Source of the DNA: Sphingobium lactosutens DS20
GTDB taxonomy: Bacteria; Pseudomonadota; Alphaproteobacteria; Sphingomonadales; Sphingomonadaceae
Assembly: GCF_000445105.1 (NCBI RefSeq)
Contig: NZ_ATDP01000098.1
Span: forward strand, 62,001-126,000
Reading direction: 5' to 3'
Length of the DNA stretch: 64,000 bases
The translations under genes and the position numbers were made by a program. The notes beneath the pieces are model-generated. The model saw nothing but the letters and a program-made list of their open reading frames with translations. It made no database searches and was not told the DNA's origin. Of this stretch, positions 49,656 to 59,038 are shown piece by piece (positions within the stretch are counted from its first letter, which is position 1; every line of letters begins with the position of its first letter).

Positions 49656-51149
49656 CTAATTGGGGGAGGCAAGGAGGTGGTTCAATGGGTGGCGCGCGCG
49701 CTGGGAGGGCATGAAGCCGCCAAGGCGGCGCGAGACGAGCGACCAGCGCACCGGCGCGCCCAGCGCAATATAGCCATTATGCCCCTGCATCAGCGCTTCG
49801 GCTTCGGCGATCCGGGCCACCCGTTCTTCCGCCGTGCTGGCAAGGCTGGCCGCCTGCAAGGCAGCATCGGCGGCGGCGCTGCAATGCACCTTGCGCGCGC
49901 AACCGACGCGGCCAAGATACCAGAGCGCGCTGTCATAAGGGGCGACTTCGTCGATGAGGCGCAGGTCGGCCGAGGCGGTCATGGCGACCCGATCGACGGC
50001 AAGGCCGATCGCCCCCAGGTCCCGGCGGAGCATCCCGAACAGCAATGTGGCGCCAGGGCCTTCGGGCAAGGCGATGCGCAGCGCGGGGACATCGTCATGA
50101 TCGGCGCGCCAGCGCGTGATCGTCGCGCTGGCGCGGGCGCGGCGTTCATCCATCGACTGACTGGCCCAGACGGGCGCAGTCGGGGCGCGGCCGAGGTCCA
50201 GGTCCGACGGAACGATGCGATCGGTCGTGGTCCAGCCGCCAAGCGGGAAGAGAGTGGGCAGGACGCTCCGGTCGATCGCCATGTTGATCGCGGCGCGCAC
50301 ATTGTCATCGTCCAGCATCGCGCCGGTGCCGACCACCGCCAGGCCCAGCAGGCCCTGCACCGGGTCAATCTGCACGGCGTCGCGGTCGATGCCGGCGGGG
50401 ATGAGCAGCGGCACATCCGCGAACCGCCCGCCCAGCATGAGTTCCGAGCGCCCTTCGCGAAAGCGGACGATGCCCAGCGCCGCCCGCTCCGCGCGCAATA
50501 TGCGCAGGCGGGAAGGCGGAACCGGCTCCTCCTCCGCATCGTCGTCGCCCGTCGAGCGATCCACCGGCGTCAGCATCAGCGCGCCGCCCTGCCGCCGCGC
50601 GCGATAAGGCCCGGTGCCGCCATCGCGCGACAGGACTCCCATCTGCGGCTGCGCCAGCATCTGGAGCATATAGGGGCGCGCGGCGGCCATGCGGATTTCA
50701 ATGACCTCTCCCGTCATCGGCACGACCGCCTGCACCGCATCGAGCGGGCCATCGGGGTCAAGCTGGCGCAGGCTGGTGATGCGCGCCATCAAAAGGCGGG
50801 CGACGGCGGTGGCGGTGACGCGCGAGCCGTCGGCCCAGAAAGCGCGGCGCAGGCGAAAAATATAGCTGCGTCCGTCGTCCTCGACGATCCAGCGCTGGGC
50901 CAGCCCCGGCACGATATCGCCGCGCGCATCGAATGCGACAAGCCCCTGCGCCGTGCTTTCCAGCAGCAGCTTGGCCGCCGGATCGGGCAATTGCTGCAGC
51001 GGTTTTTTGAAATCGTCCCGGTCGCCGACGACGCTGACCACGATCAGCCCGCCATCTTCCTTCGAACAGCCCGACAGCGCGAGCAGCATCGCGCCGAGCG
51101 ACGGCAGGGCGTGGCGCAGGGCGCGGGGGAGGGAAAGGGCGATGCGCAT
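49656..51149 (-). CDS. Peptide/nickel-type ABC substrate-binding lipoprotein (SBP_bac_5)
   Basis: A 497-residue lipoprotein: start at 51149 MRIALSLPRALRHALPSLGA, lipobox LSGC at about Cys28. SBP_bac_5 marks include LESTAQGLVAFDARGDIVPG, LAQRWIVEDDGRSYIFRLRR with the common AFWADGSRVTATAV, RAAINMAIDRSVLPTLFPLG and a C-terminal NGYIALGAPVRWSLVSRRLG. No permease or ATPase gene is adjacent. Its C-terminus lies in a short GC-rich hairpin (49650-49669) that includes the stop codon. Ligand unknown; DppA/OppA-type di- or oligopeptides are the family norm. Confidence 0.8.
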   Translation of the reverse strand: MRIALSLPRALRHALPSLGAMLLALSGCSKEDGGLIVVSVVGDRDDFKKPLQQLPDPAAKLLLESTAQGLVAFDARGDIVPGLAQRWIVEDDGRSYIFRLRRAFWADGSRVTATAVARLLMARITSLRQLDPDGPLDAVQAVVPMTGEVIEIRMAAARPYMLQMLAQPQMGVLSRDGGTGPYRARRQGGALMLTPVDRSTGDDDAEEEPVPPSRLRILRAERAALGIVRFREGRSELMLGGRFADVPLLIPAGIDRDAVQIDPVQGLLGLAVVGTGAMLDDDNVRAAINMAIDRSVLPTLFPLGGWTTTDRIVPSDLDLGRAPTAPVWASQSMDERRARASATITRWRADHDDVPALRIALPEGPGATLLFGMLRRDLGAIGLAVDRVAMTASADLRLIDEVAPYDSALWYLGRVGCARKVHCSAAADAALQAASLASTAEERVARIAEAEALMQGHNGYIALGAPVRWSLVSRRLGGFMPSQRARHPLNHLLASPN

Positions 51150-51288
51150 CGGACGGCAGGAGTAGCGAATGGACGCGCAATCACCAACCCTGGTTCCGCC
51201 TGAACCATTGTCATAATTTAGCAACATGAAAGACCCGCAGATGCAATAAATAGTTCATATTGGCACCGCCCAGAGAAAGGGCGTTTCC

Positions 51289-52695
51289 ATGCCAGCTATG
51301 AAATCCATGACCGCCATCGCGCTGATCCTGACGATGGCGCAGGCCCCAGCCGCCGCGCAGGCGATCAGCCAGCAGGAGGCCGCGGCCATGCGAGCCGAGA
51401 TTGCGGCCCTGAAAGCCCAGATCGACCGGCTGGAAGCCCGCATCGGGGGGAGCGAAACCGTTGCGGCGGCAGCACCGGTACAAGCTGACGCACCCGCCCC
51501 CGCAAAGCTCGCGGCCGCCGCCCCCTCTGCTCCGCCTGCCGAATCGCCCACGTCCGTTCGCTGGAAGGGCGGCCCGGTCTTTTCGCAGGGGGAACTGACC
51601 TTTCACCCCAAAGGCCGCATTCAATATGATGCCGGCCTGCTGATGACGCCGGACAGCGTCGCCGACCGGGCGCGTGGCTATTCCAACGAACTGCGTCGGT
51701 TGCGGCTGGGCGGTGAAGGCAAAATCGGCGGCGGTTTTGGCTATAAGCTGGAACTGGAACTGTCCGACAACAGCGTCGACCTGGTCGATACCTTCATCAC
51801 CTATGAAAAGGGCCCGTGGCTGGTGACGTTGGGCAATCACAACGCATTCCAGTCGCTGGACGAGCTGATCAGCGATACCGGCGGCGCGGTGATGGAGCGC
51901 GCGGCCTTTACCGACGCCTTCAATTTCGAGCGGCGGCTGGGCCTTTCCGTGCAATATCGCAAGGGCATAGTGCTGGCGCAGGCCGGCGTCTTTTCCGACA
52001 GCGCCGATTCGCTGACCAATGATGCGGACGGCGCCGACGGCGGGGACGAGAATAACAGCTATGCGCTGGACGGGCGCATCGTGCTGGCGCCCAAATGGGG
52101 CGACACGCAATTGCATGTCGCGGCGTCCGGGCATTGGCGCGATTTTCAGCGGCTTTCGTCGGTCGGCCAGCGTTATCGCCAGCGCGCCTATCTTCATTCC
52201 GCCAACAGCCGATTCCTGGCGACGCCGCAGATCGTCGGCGACAGCGAAAGCCATTATGGGCTGGAATTTGCGGGCGAACGCGGCCCCTTCTGGTGGGCAA
52301 GCGAAGCGCATTGGTTGCGGGTGTCGCGCCCCGGCGTCGCCGATCCCGTCTTCTTCGGCGGCTATGGCGAAGTGGGCTATGTGCTGACGGGTGAAAAGCG
52401 CGGGTACAAGAACGGCATTTTCGGCACGGTGACGCCTGACAGCCCGGTCGGCAGCGGCGGATGGGGCGCGTTGCAGACGACGTTGCGCTATGACTATCTG
52501 GATTTGAACGACAAGGGGATCGTGGGCGGCACGCAGAAGGCGGTGATCGCCGCGCTGGTTTGGACGCCGGTCGAATTTTTGCGCTTCAACGTCAATTATG
52601 CGCATCTGCGCTACGGCGACGCGGCAATCCTGGCCGGGAATGACCGGGATTACAGCGTCGATGTCATTGGCTGGCGCGCCGAACTGGATTTCTGA
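51289..52695 (+). CDS. OprP/OprO-like outer membrane porin
   Basis: A 468-residue outer-membrane protein. Signal peptide (about 1-24, ending APAAAQA), then a coiled-coil segment AAAMRAEIAALKAQIDRLEA, an Ala/Pro-rich linker (about 60-85) and a beta-barrel from RWKGGPVFSQGELTFHPKGR onward. Alternating strands (YKLELELSDNSVDLVDTFIT, GWRAELDF) end in the C-terminal Phe of outer-membrane barrels. It resembles the phosphate-selective porin O/P family. A possible half Pho box (TTGTCAT at 51208) exists upstream but is weak. Convergent with metH (C-terminal part). Confidence 0.85.
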   Translation: MPAMKSMTAIALILTMAQAPAAAQAISQQEAAAMRAEIAALKAQIDRLEARIGGSETVAAAAPVQADAPAPAKLAAAAPSAPPAESPTSVRWKGGPVFSQGELTFHPKGRIQYDAGLLMTPDSVADRARGYSNELRRLRLGGEGKIGGGFGYKLELELSDNSVDLVDTFITYEKGPWLVTLGNHNAFQSLDELISDTGGAVMERAAFTDAFNFERRLGLSVQYRKGIVLAQAGVFSDSADSLTNDADGADGGDENNSYALDGRIVLAPKWGDTQLHVAASGHWRDFQRLSSVGQRYRQRAYLHSANSRFLATPQIVGDSESHYGLEFAGERGPFWWASEAHWLRVSRPGVADPVFFGGYGEVGYVLTGEKRGYKNGIFGTVTPDSPVGSGGWGALQTTLRYDYLDLNDKGIVGGTQKAVIAALVWTPVEFLRFNVNYAHLRYGDAAILAGNDRDYSVDVIGWRAELDF

Positions 52696-52738
52696 CCGGC
52701 ATGCGGGCGATGCGCGATCGCGCACCGCCCCAAGTCGC

Positions 52739-55339
52739 TCAGTCGAGATTGGGTCGCAGATAGCGTTCAGCAGTCTCCAAATCGATGCCCCGGCGCGCGG
52801 CATAATCCTCCATCTGATCGCGCCCGACGCGGGCGACGCCGAAATATTCGGCTTGCGCATGACCGAAATAAAAGCCGCTCACCGCCGCCGTCGGCAGCAT
52901 GGCGAAGCTTTCGGTCAGCGAAACCCCGGTGGCGTGATGCGCGTCGAGCATGTCGAACAGCAGGGGTTTCAGGCTATGTTCCGGGCAGGCGGGATAGCCC
53001 GGCGCGGGACGAATGCCGCGATATTGCTCCTTGATGAGCGCTTCGTTCGTCAACTGCTCGCCCTCGGCATAGCCCCACAGTGCGGTGCGGACATAATGGT
53101 GCAGCCGCTCGGCAAAGGCTTCGGCGAGGCGGTCGGCCAGCGCTTTCAAAAGAATGTCCGAATAGTCGTCGATCGACGCCTTGAAGCGAGCGAGATGCGG
53201 TTCGATGCCGTGGATCGACACGGCAAAGCCACCCATCCAGTCGCCATGAGGACTGATGAAGTCGGCCAGGCACATGTTCGCCCGCCCTTCCCGCTTGGCG
53301 ATCTGTTGCCGCAGCATGGGCAGGCGGACGTGGCGTTCATCCTCGACATGGACGATGATGTCGTCGCCCACCCGGCGGCAGGGCCACAGGCCGCAAACGC
53401 CGCGCGCGGTCAGCCATTTGTCGTTGACGATTTTGTCGAGCATCTTCTGCGCGTCGGCAAACAGGCTGCGCGCGCTTTCGCCGACGATGTCATCGTCCAG
53501 GATGGCAGGATAGTTGCCGGCCAGTTCCCAGGCACGGAAGAAGGGGGTCCAGTCGATATATTGGACCAGGTCCTTCAAATCCCAGTCGGGGAAGCGGTGC
53601 ACGCCGGGCAGGCGCGGGCGCGGCGCCTTGAGCGCCTCGTCCATCTCGAAGCCATTGGCGCGGGCATCCTCGATCGAAAGAAGCTGGCTTTGCCCCTTCC
53701 CCTCTCGCGCCTTGCGGACATGATCATAATCGGCCTTCGTCTTCTGCACGAAATCCGTCTTCTGCGTTTCCGAAACCAGCGCCGTCGCCACGCCCACCGC
53801 GCGGCTGGCGTCGAGCACATGGACGACCGGACCGGTGAAGGCCGGGTCGATGCGCAGCGCGGTATGGACCTTCGACGTGGTCGCGCCGCCGATCAGCAGC
53901 GGCATGGTCATGTTGGCGCGCTGCATTTCCGCCGCGACCGTCACCATTTCGTCCAGGCTGGGGGTGATGAGGCCGGACAGGCCGATCATGTCGGCGTCAT
54001 TCTCGTTCGCGGCCTTGATGATGTCCTGCCAGGGGACCATCACGCCCATGTCGATGACCTCAAAGCCGTTGCACTGGAGCACGACGCCAACAATATTCTT
54101 GCCGATGTCATGGACGTCGCCCTTGACCGTGGCCATGACGATCTTGCCCTTGCCCTTGGCACCCGGCTCCTTTGCCGCCTCGATATAGGGCAGCAGATGC
54201 GCGACCGCCTTCTTCATGACGCGGGCGGATTTGACGACCTGGGGCAGGAACATCTTGCCTGCGCCGAACAGGTCGCCGACGACGTTCATACCGTCCATCA
54301 GCGGCCCTTCGATCACCTCGATGGGCTTGGCGGCGGCGAGCCGGGCTTCCTCCGTATCCTCGACCACATACATGTCGATGCCCTTGACCAGCGCATGTTC
54401 GAGGCGTTTGGCGACCGGCCAGCCGCGCCATTCCTGGGCGGCTTTCTCCGAAGCGGCATCCTTGCCCTTGAAGCTTTCCGCCAGCGCGACGAGGCGGTCG
54501 CCCGCTTCCGGGTCGGAGTTCAGGAGGACGTCCTCGCACGCCTTGCGCAGCGCGGGATCGATCGCATCGTAGACGTCGAGCTGGCCGGCGTTGACGATCG
54601 CCATGTCGAGCCCGGCGGGAATGGCGTGATAGAGGAAGACGCTGTGCATCGCCCGTCGCACCGGCTCATTGCCACGGAAGGAGAAGGAGAAGTTGGAGAG
54701 GCCGCCCGAAATATGGACATGCGGGCAGCGCGCCTTGATCTCGCGGCAGGCTTCGATGAAGTCGACGCCGTAATTATTATGCTCCTCGATCCCGGTCGCG
54801 ACGGCGAAGATATTGGGGTCGAAGATGATGTCCTCGGGCGGGAAGCCGATGCTCATGAGCAGCTTGTAGGCGCGCTCGCAAATTTCGACCTTGCGCTCTT
54901 TGGTGTCGGCCTGCCCGGTTTCATCGAAGGCCATGACGACGACGGCTGCGCCATAGGCCATGCAGAGGCGGGCGTGGTGGAGAAACGCATCCTCGCCTTC
55001 CTTCATGCTGATCGAGTTGACGACCGGCTTGCCCGACACGCATTTGAGGCCGGCCTCGATCACTTCCCATTTGGAAGAGTCGATCATGACGGGAACGCGG
55101 CTGATGTCCGGTTCCGACGTCATGAGCTTGAGGAAAGTCGTCATCGCCTCGACCGCGTCGAGCAGGCCTTCATCCATGTTCACGTCGACGATCTGCGCGC
55201 CATTCTCCACCTGCTCGCGCGCGATGTCGATGGCGGCGGCATAATCGCCCGCCATGATCAGCTTCTTAAATTTGGCGGAGCCGGTGACGTTGGTGCGCTC
55301 GCCGATGTTGACGAAAGTGGCGGTGGTCTGGGTGGTCAT
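52739..55339 (-). CDS. metH: Cobalamin-dependent methionine synthase, C-terminal polypeptide
   Basis: An 866-residue polypeptide holding the methyltetrahydrofolate-binding, cobalamin-binding and reactivation domains of MetH. Residues about 5-270 form the pterin domain ([36 protein letters not shown]), about 290-550 the B12 domains ([20 protein letters not shown] with the base-off His of DxHxx[17 protein letters not shown]), and about 600-866 the AdoMet activation domain ([34 protein letters not shown]). The homocysteine-binding domain is encoded separately at 55459. Start gives [17 protein letters not shown]. Both form one operon after metF, split from each other by a palindromic repeat. Confidence 0.95.
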   Translation of the reverse strand: MTTQTTATFVNIGERTNVTGSAKFKKLIMAGDYAAAIDIAREQVENGAQIVDVNMDEGLLDAVEAMTTFLKLMTSEPDISRVPVMIDSSKWEVIEAGLKCVSGKPVVNSISMKEGEDAFLHHARLCMAYGAAVVVMAFDETGQADTKERKVEICERAYKLLMSIGFPPEDIIFDPNIFAVATGIEEHNNYGVDFIEACREIKARCPHVHISGGLSNFSFSFRGNEPVRRAMHSVFLYHAIPAGLDMAIVNAGQLDVYDAIDPALRKACEDVLLNSDPEAGDRLVALAESFKGKDAASEKAAQEWRGWPVAKRLEHALVKGIDMYVVEDTEEARLAAAKPIEVIEGPLMDGMNVVGDLFGAGKMFLPQVVKSARVMKKAVAHLLPYIEAAKEPGAKGKGKIVMATVKGDVHDIGKNIVGVVLQCNGFEVIDMGVMVPWQDIIKAANENDADMIGLSGLITPSLDEMVTVAAEMQRANMTMPLLIGGATTSKVHTALRIDPAFTGPVVHVLDASRAVGVATALVSETQKTDFVQKTKADYDHVRKAREGKGQSQLLSIEDARANGFEMDEALKAPRPRLPGVHRFPDWDLKDLVQYIDWTPFFRAWELAGNYPAILDDDIVGESARSLFADAQKMLDKIVNDKWLTARGVCGLWPCRRVGDDIIVHVEDERHVRLPMLRQQIAKREGRANMCLADFISPHGDWMGGFAVSIHGIEPHLARFKASIDDYSDILLKALADRLAEAFAERLHHYVRTALWGYAEGEQLTNEALIKEQYRGIRPAPGYPACPEHSLKPLLFDMLDAHHATGVSLTESFAMLPTAAVSGFYFGHAQAEYFGVARVGRDQMEDYAARRGIDLETAERYLRPNLD

Positions 55340-55355
55340 ATCCCGATCTTCAATT

Positions 55356-55433
55356 CCGTTCGGGCTGAGCCTGTCGAAGCCCAGTCCTTTTTTTCAAGAA
55401 AGTGCAGCCCTTCGACAAGCTCAGGGCGAACGG
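55356..55433. repeat. Dispersed palindromic repeat, copy C (short form)
   Basis: A 78-bp element with ends CCGTTCGGGCTGAGCCTGTC and CAAGCTCAGGGCGAACGG; inner arms GAGCCTGTCGAAG and CTTCGACAAGCTC. It lies between the two metH genes and is a shorter relative of copies A and B. Confidence 0.85.
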
Positions 55434-55458
55434 AGGAGAGATATCCCCTCCCCATTTC

Positions 55459-56505
55459 TCACGCCGCGATGTGCATGGGTTCGAGGCCCGCCAAGCGCGT
55501 CACGACCGGCAGTTCGGGCACCGCGCGCGGCTTGTGACCGGCCAGCGCCTTCGCCACCGCGCCGATATGGGCAGGCGTCGTGCCGCAGCAGCCGCCGACC
55601 ATGTTGACCAGCCCCTCGTCCACCCAGTCGCGGATCAGCTTCGCGGTGGTTTCGGGCAGCTCGTCATATTGGCCCAGCTCATTGGGCAGGCCGGCGTTGG
55701 GATAGGCCAGGATCAGCGTGTCGGCATTTCTCGACAATTCGGCCAGATAGGGCCGCAGCAGGTCCGCCCCGAACGCGCAGTTCACGCCGATGGTCAGCGG
55801 CTTCAAATGGCGCAGCGAATACCAGAAGGCGTTGATCGTATGGCCCGACAGGTTGCGGCCGGACATGTCGGTGATGGTGAAGCTGAGCATCAGCGGCACG
55901 GAGCGTCCGGCCGCCGCCTCGGCCTCGCGCGCGGCCATGCCCGCCGCCTTGGCGTTCAGCGTATCGAAACAGGTTTCGACCAGCAGGAAATCGACACCGC
56001 CCGCGATCAGCGCGTCGCACTGTTCGCGATAATCGGCCTTGAGCGTATCATAGTCGACTTCGCGATAGGCGGGGTCGTTGACGTCGGGCGAGATGGAAAG
56101 CGTCTTGTTGGTCGGGCCGATCGATCCGCAGACGAAGCGGGGCCTGCCATCCTTCGCGCTTGCCTTTTCGCACGCCGAACGGGCCAGCTTCGCAGCGGCG
56201 ACATTGATGTCCCAAACCAGATGTTCGCAGCCATAATCGGCCATGGCGATCTTGGTCGAGGAAAAGGTGTTGGTTTCGATCATGTCGGCGCCGGCATCGA
56301 GATAGGCGGTGTGAATGCCCTCCACGATATTGGGGCGCGTCAGGCAGAGCAGGTCGTTATTGCCCTTCTGGTCCTTCGCCAGATCGAGGTCGCCGCGATA
56401 ATCGGCTTCGGTCAGGCCATGTTTCTGGATCGAGGTGCCATAGCCGCCGTCAAAGATCAGGATCTTTTCGGCGGCCAGTTGGCGGAATGTCTGTTCGGCG
56501 GTCAT
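55459..56505 (-). CDS. metH: Methionine synthase, homocysteine-binding polypeptide
   Basis: A 348-residue homocysteine S-methyltransferase module equal to the N-terminal domain of full-length MetH. Blocks include [100 protein letters not shown] and the zinc cluster [20 protein letters not shown] with the three Cys ligands across C-x(n)-GGCC. It must combine with the 52739 polypeptide to give the complete reaction. Split MetH is common in alphaproteobacteria. Upstream frame extension to 56616 crosses a repeat and is rejected. Confidence 0.93.
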   Translation of the reverse strand: MTAEQTFRQLAAEKILIFDGGYGTSIQKHGLTEADYRGDLDLAKDQKGNNDLLCLTRPNIVEGIHTAYLDAGADMIETNTFSSTKIAMADYGCEHLVWDINVAAAKLARSACEKASAKDGRPRFVCGSIGPTNKTLSISPDVNDPAYREVDYDTLKADYREQCDALIAGGVDFLLVETCFDTLNAKAAGMAAREAEAAAGRSVPLMLSFTITDMSGRNLSGHTINAFWYSLRHLKPLTIGVNCAFGADLLRPYLAELSRNADTLILAYPNAGLPNELGQYDELPETTAKLIRDWVDEGLVNMVGGCCGTTPAHIGAVAKALAGHKPRAVPELPVVTRLAGLEPMHIAA

Positions 56506-56531
56506 CGTCTCGTCCCCGCTTTTGGAAAAAT

Positions 56532-56636
56532 CCGTTCGTGCTGAGTAGAGGCTGAGCTTGTCGAAGCCTCGTATCGAAGCGCCTATCCTTCGATACGCCA
56601 TTTCGACTTCGCTCAATGGCTACTCAGGACGAACGG
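56532..56636. repeat. Dispersed palindromic repeat, copy B
   Basis: A 105-bp element with ends CCGTTCGTGCTGAGTAGAGG and CTACTCAGGACGAACGG; inner arms carry GAGCTTGTCGAAGCCTCG and TTTCGACTTCGCTCAATGG with TATCGAAG/CTTCGATA in the middle. Close to copy A in both outer and inner parts. It lies between metF and the first metH gene. Confidence 0.88.
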
Positions 56637-56649
56637 CTGATAAAATTCA

Positions 56650-57558
56650 TCACGCCACTATCTCAGCCGCCACCTTGGGCCTTAAACCCAGCAGATGGCA
56701 GATCGCATAGCTATGTTCCGCCCGGTTGAGCGTGTAGAAATGAAAGTCGCGCACGCCGCCTTCATAGAGTTTGCGGCAGAGTTCCGCCGCGAGCGTCGCG
56801 GATATCAACTGACGGGCGGCGGGGCGATCGTCCAGGCCTTCGAACAGGCGCCCCATCCAGGCGGGCACATCGGTGTTGCACATGGCCGCCATGCGCTGGA
56901 CCGCGGCGAAATTGCCGACCGGCATGATGCCGGGCACGATTTCCGCGTCGATGCCGGCGGCGCGCACCTGATCCATGAAGCGGAAATAGGTGTCGGGTTC
57001 GAAGAAGAATTGGGTGATGGCGCGGGTCGCCCCCGCGTCCAGCTTGCGCTTGAGATTGTCGAGATCGCTTTGCGCATCGCGGGCGTCAGGATGAACCTCG
57101 GGATAGGCGGACACGGAAATTTCGAAAGGGTGACGCTTCATCAGCCCTTCGACCAGATCGGCCGCGCCGGCATAGCCATCGGGATGCGCTTCGAACCGTC
57201 CGCCCTGTTCGGGCGGATCGCCGCGCAGCGCGACGATGTGGCGCACCCCGGCCTGCCAATAGGCGTCGGCAATCTCGTCAATCTCGCTCTTGCTGGCGGC
57301 GACGCAAGTCAGGTGCGCGGCGGCAGCAAGCGGCGTTTCCCGCGCGATCCGGGCGACCGTATTATGCGTGCGCTCCCGCGTCGATCCGCCCGCGCCATAG
57401 GTGACGGACACGAAGCGGGGCGCAAGCGGCGCGAGCGTTTCGATCGCCGACCAGAGCTGCGCCTCCATCTTTTCCGTCTTGGGCGGGAAAAATTCGAAGC
57501 TGACGCGCGCATCGCCGGCCAGATCCGCATAAAGGGGCACGCGATCGTCAATGGTCAT
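56650..57558 (-). CDS. metF: 5,10-methylenetetrahydrofolate reductase
   Basis: Flavoenzyme that makes the methyl-THF used by methionine synthase. The 302-residue product starts MTIDDRVPLYADLAGDARVS then FEFFPPKTEKMEAQLWSAIE, FVSVTYGAGGSTRERTHNTV, AHLTCVAASKSEIDEIADAY, HIVALRGDPPEQGGRFEAHP, ITQFFFEPDTYFRFMDQVRA and NTDVPAWMGRLFEG, all family-typical. The stop of the upstream regulator overlaps the start as ATGA. Operon order is regulator-metF-metH(N)-metH(C). Confidence 0.95.
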   Translation of the reverse strand: MTIDDRVPLYADLAGDARVSFEFFPPKTEKMEAQLWSAIETLAPLAPRFVSVTYGAGGSTRERTHNTVARIARETPLAAAAHLTCVAASKSEIDEIADAYWQAGVRHIVALRGDPPEQGGRFEAHPDGYAGAADLVEGLMKRHPFEISVSAYPEVHPDARDAQSDLDNLKRKLDAGATRAITQFFFEPDTYFRFMDQVRAAGIDAEIVPGIMPVGNFAAVQRMAAMCNTDVPAWMGRLFEGLDDRPAARQLISATLAAELCRKLYEGGVRDFHFYTLNRAEHSYAICHLLGLRPKVAAEIVA

Positions 57559-58526
57559 GCGGATATCCGTCGTTCGAGCGGCAGGACATCGGCGCTCTTG
57601 CGCCGCCCCAGCCACAGTTGCACCGTCAATTCCTGTCCTGGCAGGCGTTCCACCTGTTCCAGGACCAGGCCCGCATCCGCGAACCAGCCTTCCATCTGGG
57701 CATCGGCAAAACCGAGCCGCGCATGCTGGTCGCGGGTGCGCAATTCTTCCCGCTGATGCGGGGCGAAATCGGCGATCAGGACGCGGCCATCGCGGGCGGT
57801 CACGCGCGCCGCTTCGGCAATGACGCTTTCGGGCGCTTGGGCATAATGAAGCACCTGATGGCACAGCACCGTGTCGATGCTGCCGGATTCCATCGGCAGG
57901 GACAGGAAATCGCCCAGCAACAGCGCATATTTGTCACCTGCATCCTGCGGCAATTTGGCGCGGGCGAGGCGCAGCATATCGGGGCTGCGATCCAGAGCCG
58001 TCACTTGGCGCGCTTCGTCGCCGAACAATTCGATCATCCGCCCGGTGCCGGTGCCGATGTCGAGCAAATGGCCGATCGGTTCGCGCGCCAGCAGCGCGGT
58101 CATCGCCGCTTCCACCTGCGCTTCGGGCACGTGGAGCGAGCGGATCGCGTCCCATTCGTCGGCATGTTCGGCGAAATAGGCCTCGGCCGCGCGCGCCCGC
58201 TCCGCCCGCACCGCCGACAGACGCGCGAGATCGGCCGCCTGCCACAGCGCTTCGGGTTGCGAAGGTTCGATCCGATCGAACAGCGTGAGAAAAGGCGCGA
58301 GGCCCTGCTCGCGCGCCAGGCGCAGGAACACCCAATTGCCCTCCTTGCGCCGCTCGACAAGGCCGGCTTCGGCAAGGATGCGGACATGGCGGGATACGCG
58401 GGGCTGGCTTTGCCCGACGACCTGCGCGATTTCCCCCACCGCCAGTTCCATCGCGCGCAACAAATGCACGATCCGCAATCGCGTCGGGTCGCCGAGCGCC
58501 CGGAAAATATCGAGAGCGGAGTGCAT
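57555..58526 (-). CDS. sahR: SahR-like ArsR regulator fused to a SAM-dependent methyltransferase domain
   Basis: A 323-residue protein. Residues about 1-75 form an ArsR winged helix (MHSALDIFRALGDPTRLRIV, SQPRVSRHVRILAEAGLVER); residues about 130-310 form a class I methyltransferase (HLLDIGTGTGRMIELFGDEA, motif I at 156-162; DTVLCHQVLHYAQAPESVI). ArsR-methyltransferase fusions heading metF/metH in alphaproteobacteria are the SahR regulators, which bind S-adenosylhomocysteine and control the methionine cycle. The start at 58526 is chosen because the operator palindrome at 58536-58555 must lie upstream of the coding region; the ATG at 58562 would translate the palindrome. The assignment is by domain composition and context. 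Confidence 0.85.
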   Translation of the reverse strand: MHSALDIFRALGDPTRLRIVHLLRAMELAVGEIAQVVGQSQPRVSRHVRILAEAGLVERRKEGNWVFLRLAREQGLAPFLTLFDRIEPSQPEALWQAADLARLSAVRAERARAAEAYFAEHADEWDAIRSLHVPEAQVEAAMTALLAREPIGHLLDIGTGTGRMIELFGDEARQVTALDRSPDMLRLARAKLPQDAGDKYALLLGDFLSLPMESGSIDTVLCHQVLHYAQAPESVIAEAARVTARDGRVLIADFAPHQREELRTRDQHARLGFADAQMEGWFADAGLVLEQVERLPGQELTVQLWLGRRKSADVLPLERRISA

Positions 58527-58535
58527 GGAGAGATC

Positions 58536-58555
58536 ATATAAAGAAATCTTTATAT
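58536..58555. promoter_or_regulatory. Perfect 20-bp palindrome, probable SahR operator
   Basis: ATATAAAGA at 58536-58544, then AA, then TCTTTATAT at 58547-58555: a perfect 9-bp inverted repeat with a 2-base centre. It is centred 20 bases upstream of the regulator start, in GC-rich surroundings, and is the size and AT-rich type expected of an ArsR-family operator. It would control sahR-metF-metH. Confidence 0.75.
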
Positions 58556-58741
58556 ACGTCAATGCCCGTCATTTCCGCGACGAACCAAGCGTAACGACCC
58601 CCGCCAACCCTTGCTTTGCGATGAATGGGATTGCCTTGCCCCGATCAACGCATTACGAATCGCGGCGCAGGCGCAATGGGGGGTGAGCTTTTCTCCGAGA
58701 GTTGTCTGCATCTTTTTTTTCTCAGAGAGGGGTTGTTGCCC

Positions 58742-58960
58742 ATGACCAAGTCGATTGCTCTTTCGCTCGTTCTCGCCGCTTCGCTCGGCCTGGCTGCCTG
58801 CAGTGGCAACCATGAAGAAAACGCCGCCAACATGGCTGCCAACGCTGCCGAGAATGCGTCGAACGCGGCCGACAACGCCATGAACGCCGCGATGAACGCC
58901 GCTGACGATGCCGCCAACGCCGCGTCGAACGCGACGAACAACGTCGCGAACGCGATGTAA
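58742..58960 (+). CDS. Ala/Asn-rich repetitive small lipoprotein
   Basis: A 72-residue lipoprotein: MTKSIALSLVLAASLGLAAC with lipobox LAAC (Cys20), then SGNHEENAANMAANAAENAS followed by more NAA(D/E/M)N units to the C-terminus (NATNNVANAM). The mature part is a near-continuous amphipathic helix with repeats of four residues (NAAD, NAAM, NAAN), similar in kind to Lpp/entericidin-like wall-associated lipoproteins, but it has no diagnosed family and no terminal Lys. RBS GAGAGG lies upstream. A terminator follows at 58987-59022. Confidence 0.7.
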   Translation: MTKSIALSLVLAASLGLAACSGNHEENAANMAANAAENASNAADNAMNAAMNAADDAANAASNATNNVANAM

Positions 58961-58986
58961 TTGTCCCTGACCAGGGAAGAATTTGT

Positions 58987-59022
58987 AAAAGGGGTCGCTC
59001 CGGCAACGGGGCGGCCCCTTTT
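58987..59022 (+). terminator. Rho-independent terminator after the Ala/Asn-rich lipoprotein gene
   Basis: AAAGGGGTCGCTCCG pairs with CGGGGCGGCCCCTTTT (two G-U pairs) around GCAA, then TTTT. It could also act in the opposite direction. Confidence 0.65.
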
Positions 59023-59038
59023 CCATGGGAGAGTGCCG

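Noticed and set aside
51208-51225. Possible Pho box (TTGTCAT) upstream of the OprP-like porin
   Set aside because: Only one half-site fits; the second 7-mer (TAGCAAC) does not match CTGTCAT, so PhoB control is not supported.
52598-55537. A 979-codon plus-strand reading frame antisense to metH
   Set aside because: High GC makes long antisense frames; the minus strand carries an unmistakable methionine synthase over the same bases, and the antisense product has no recognisable domain.
58526-58562. Longer SahR start at ATG 58562
   Set aside because: It would translate the perfect operator palindrome into the protein; the ArsR domain begins normally at MHSALDIFRALGDPTR.
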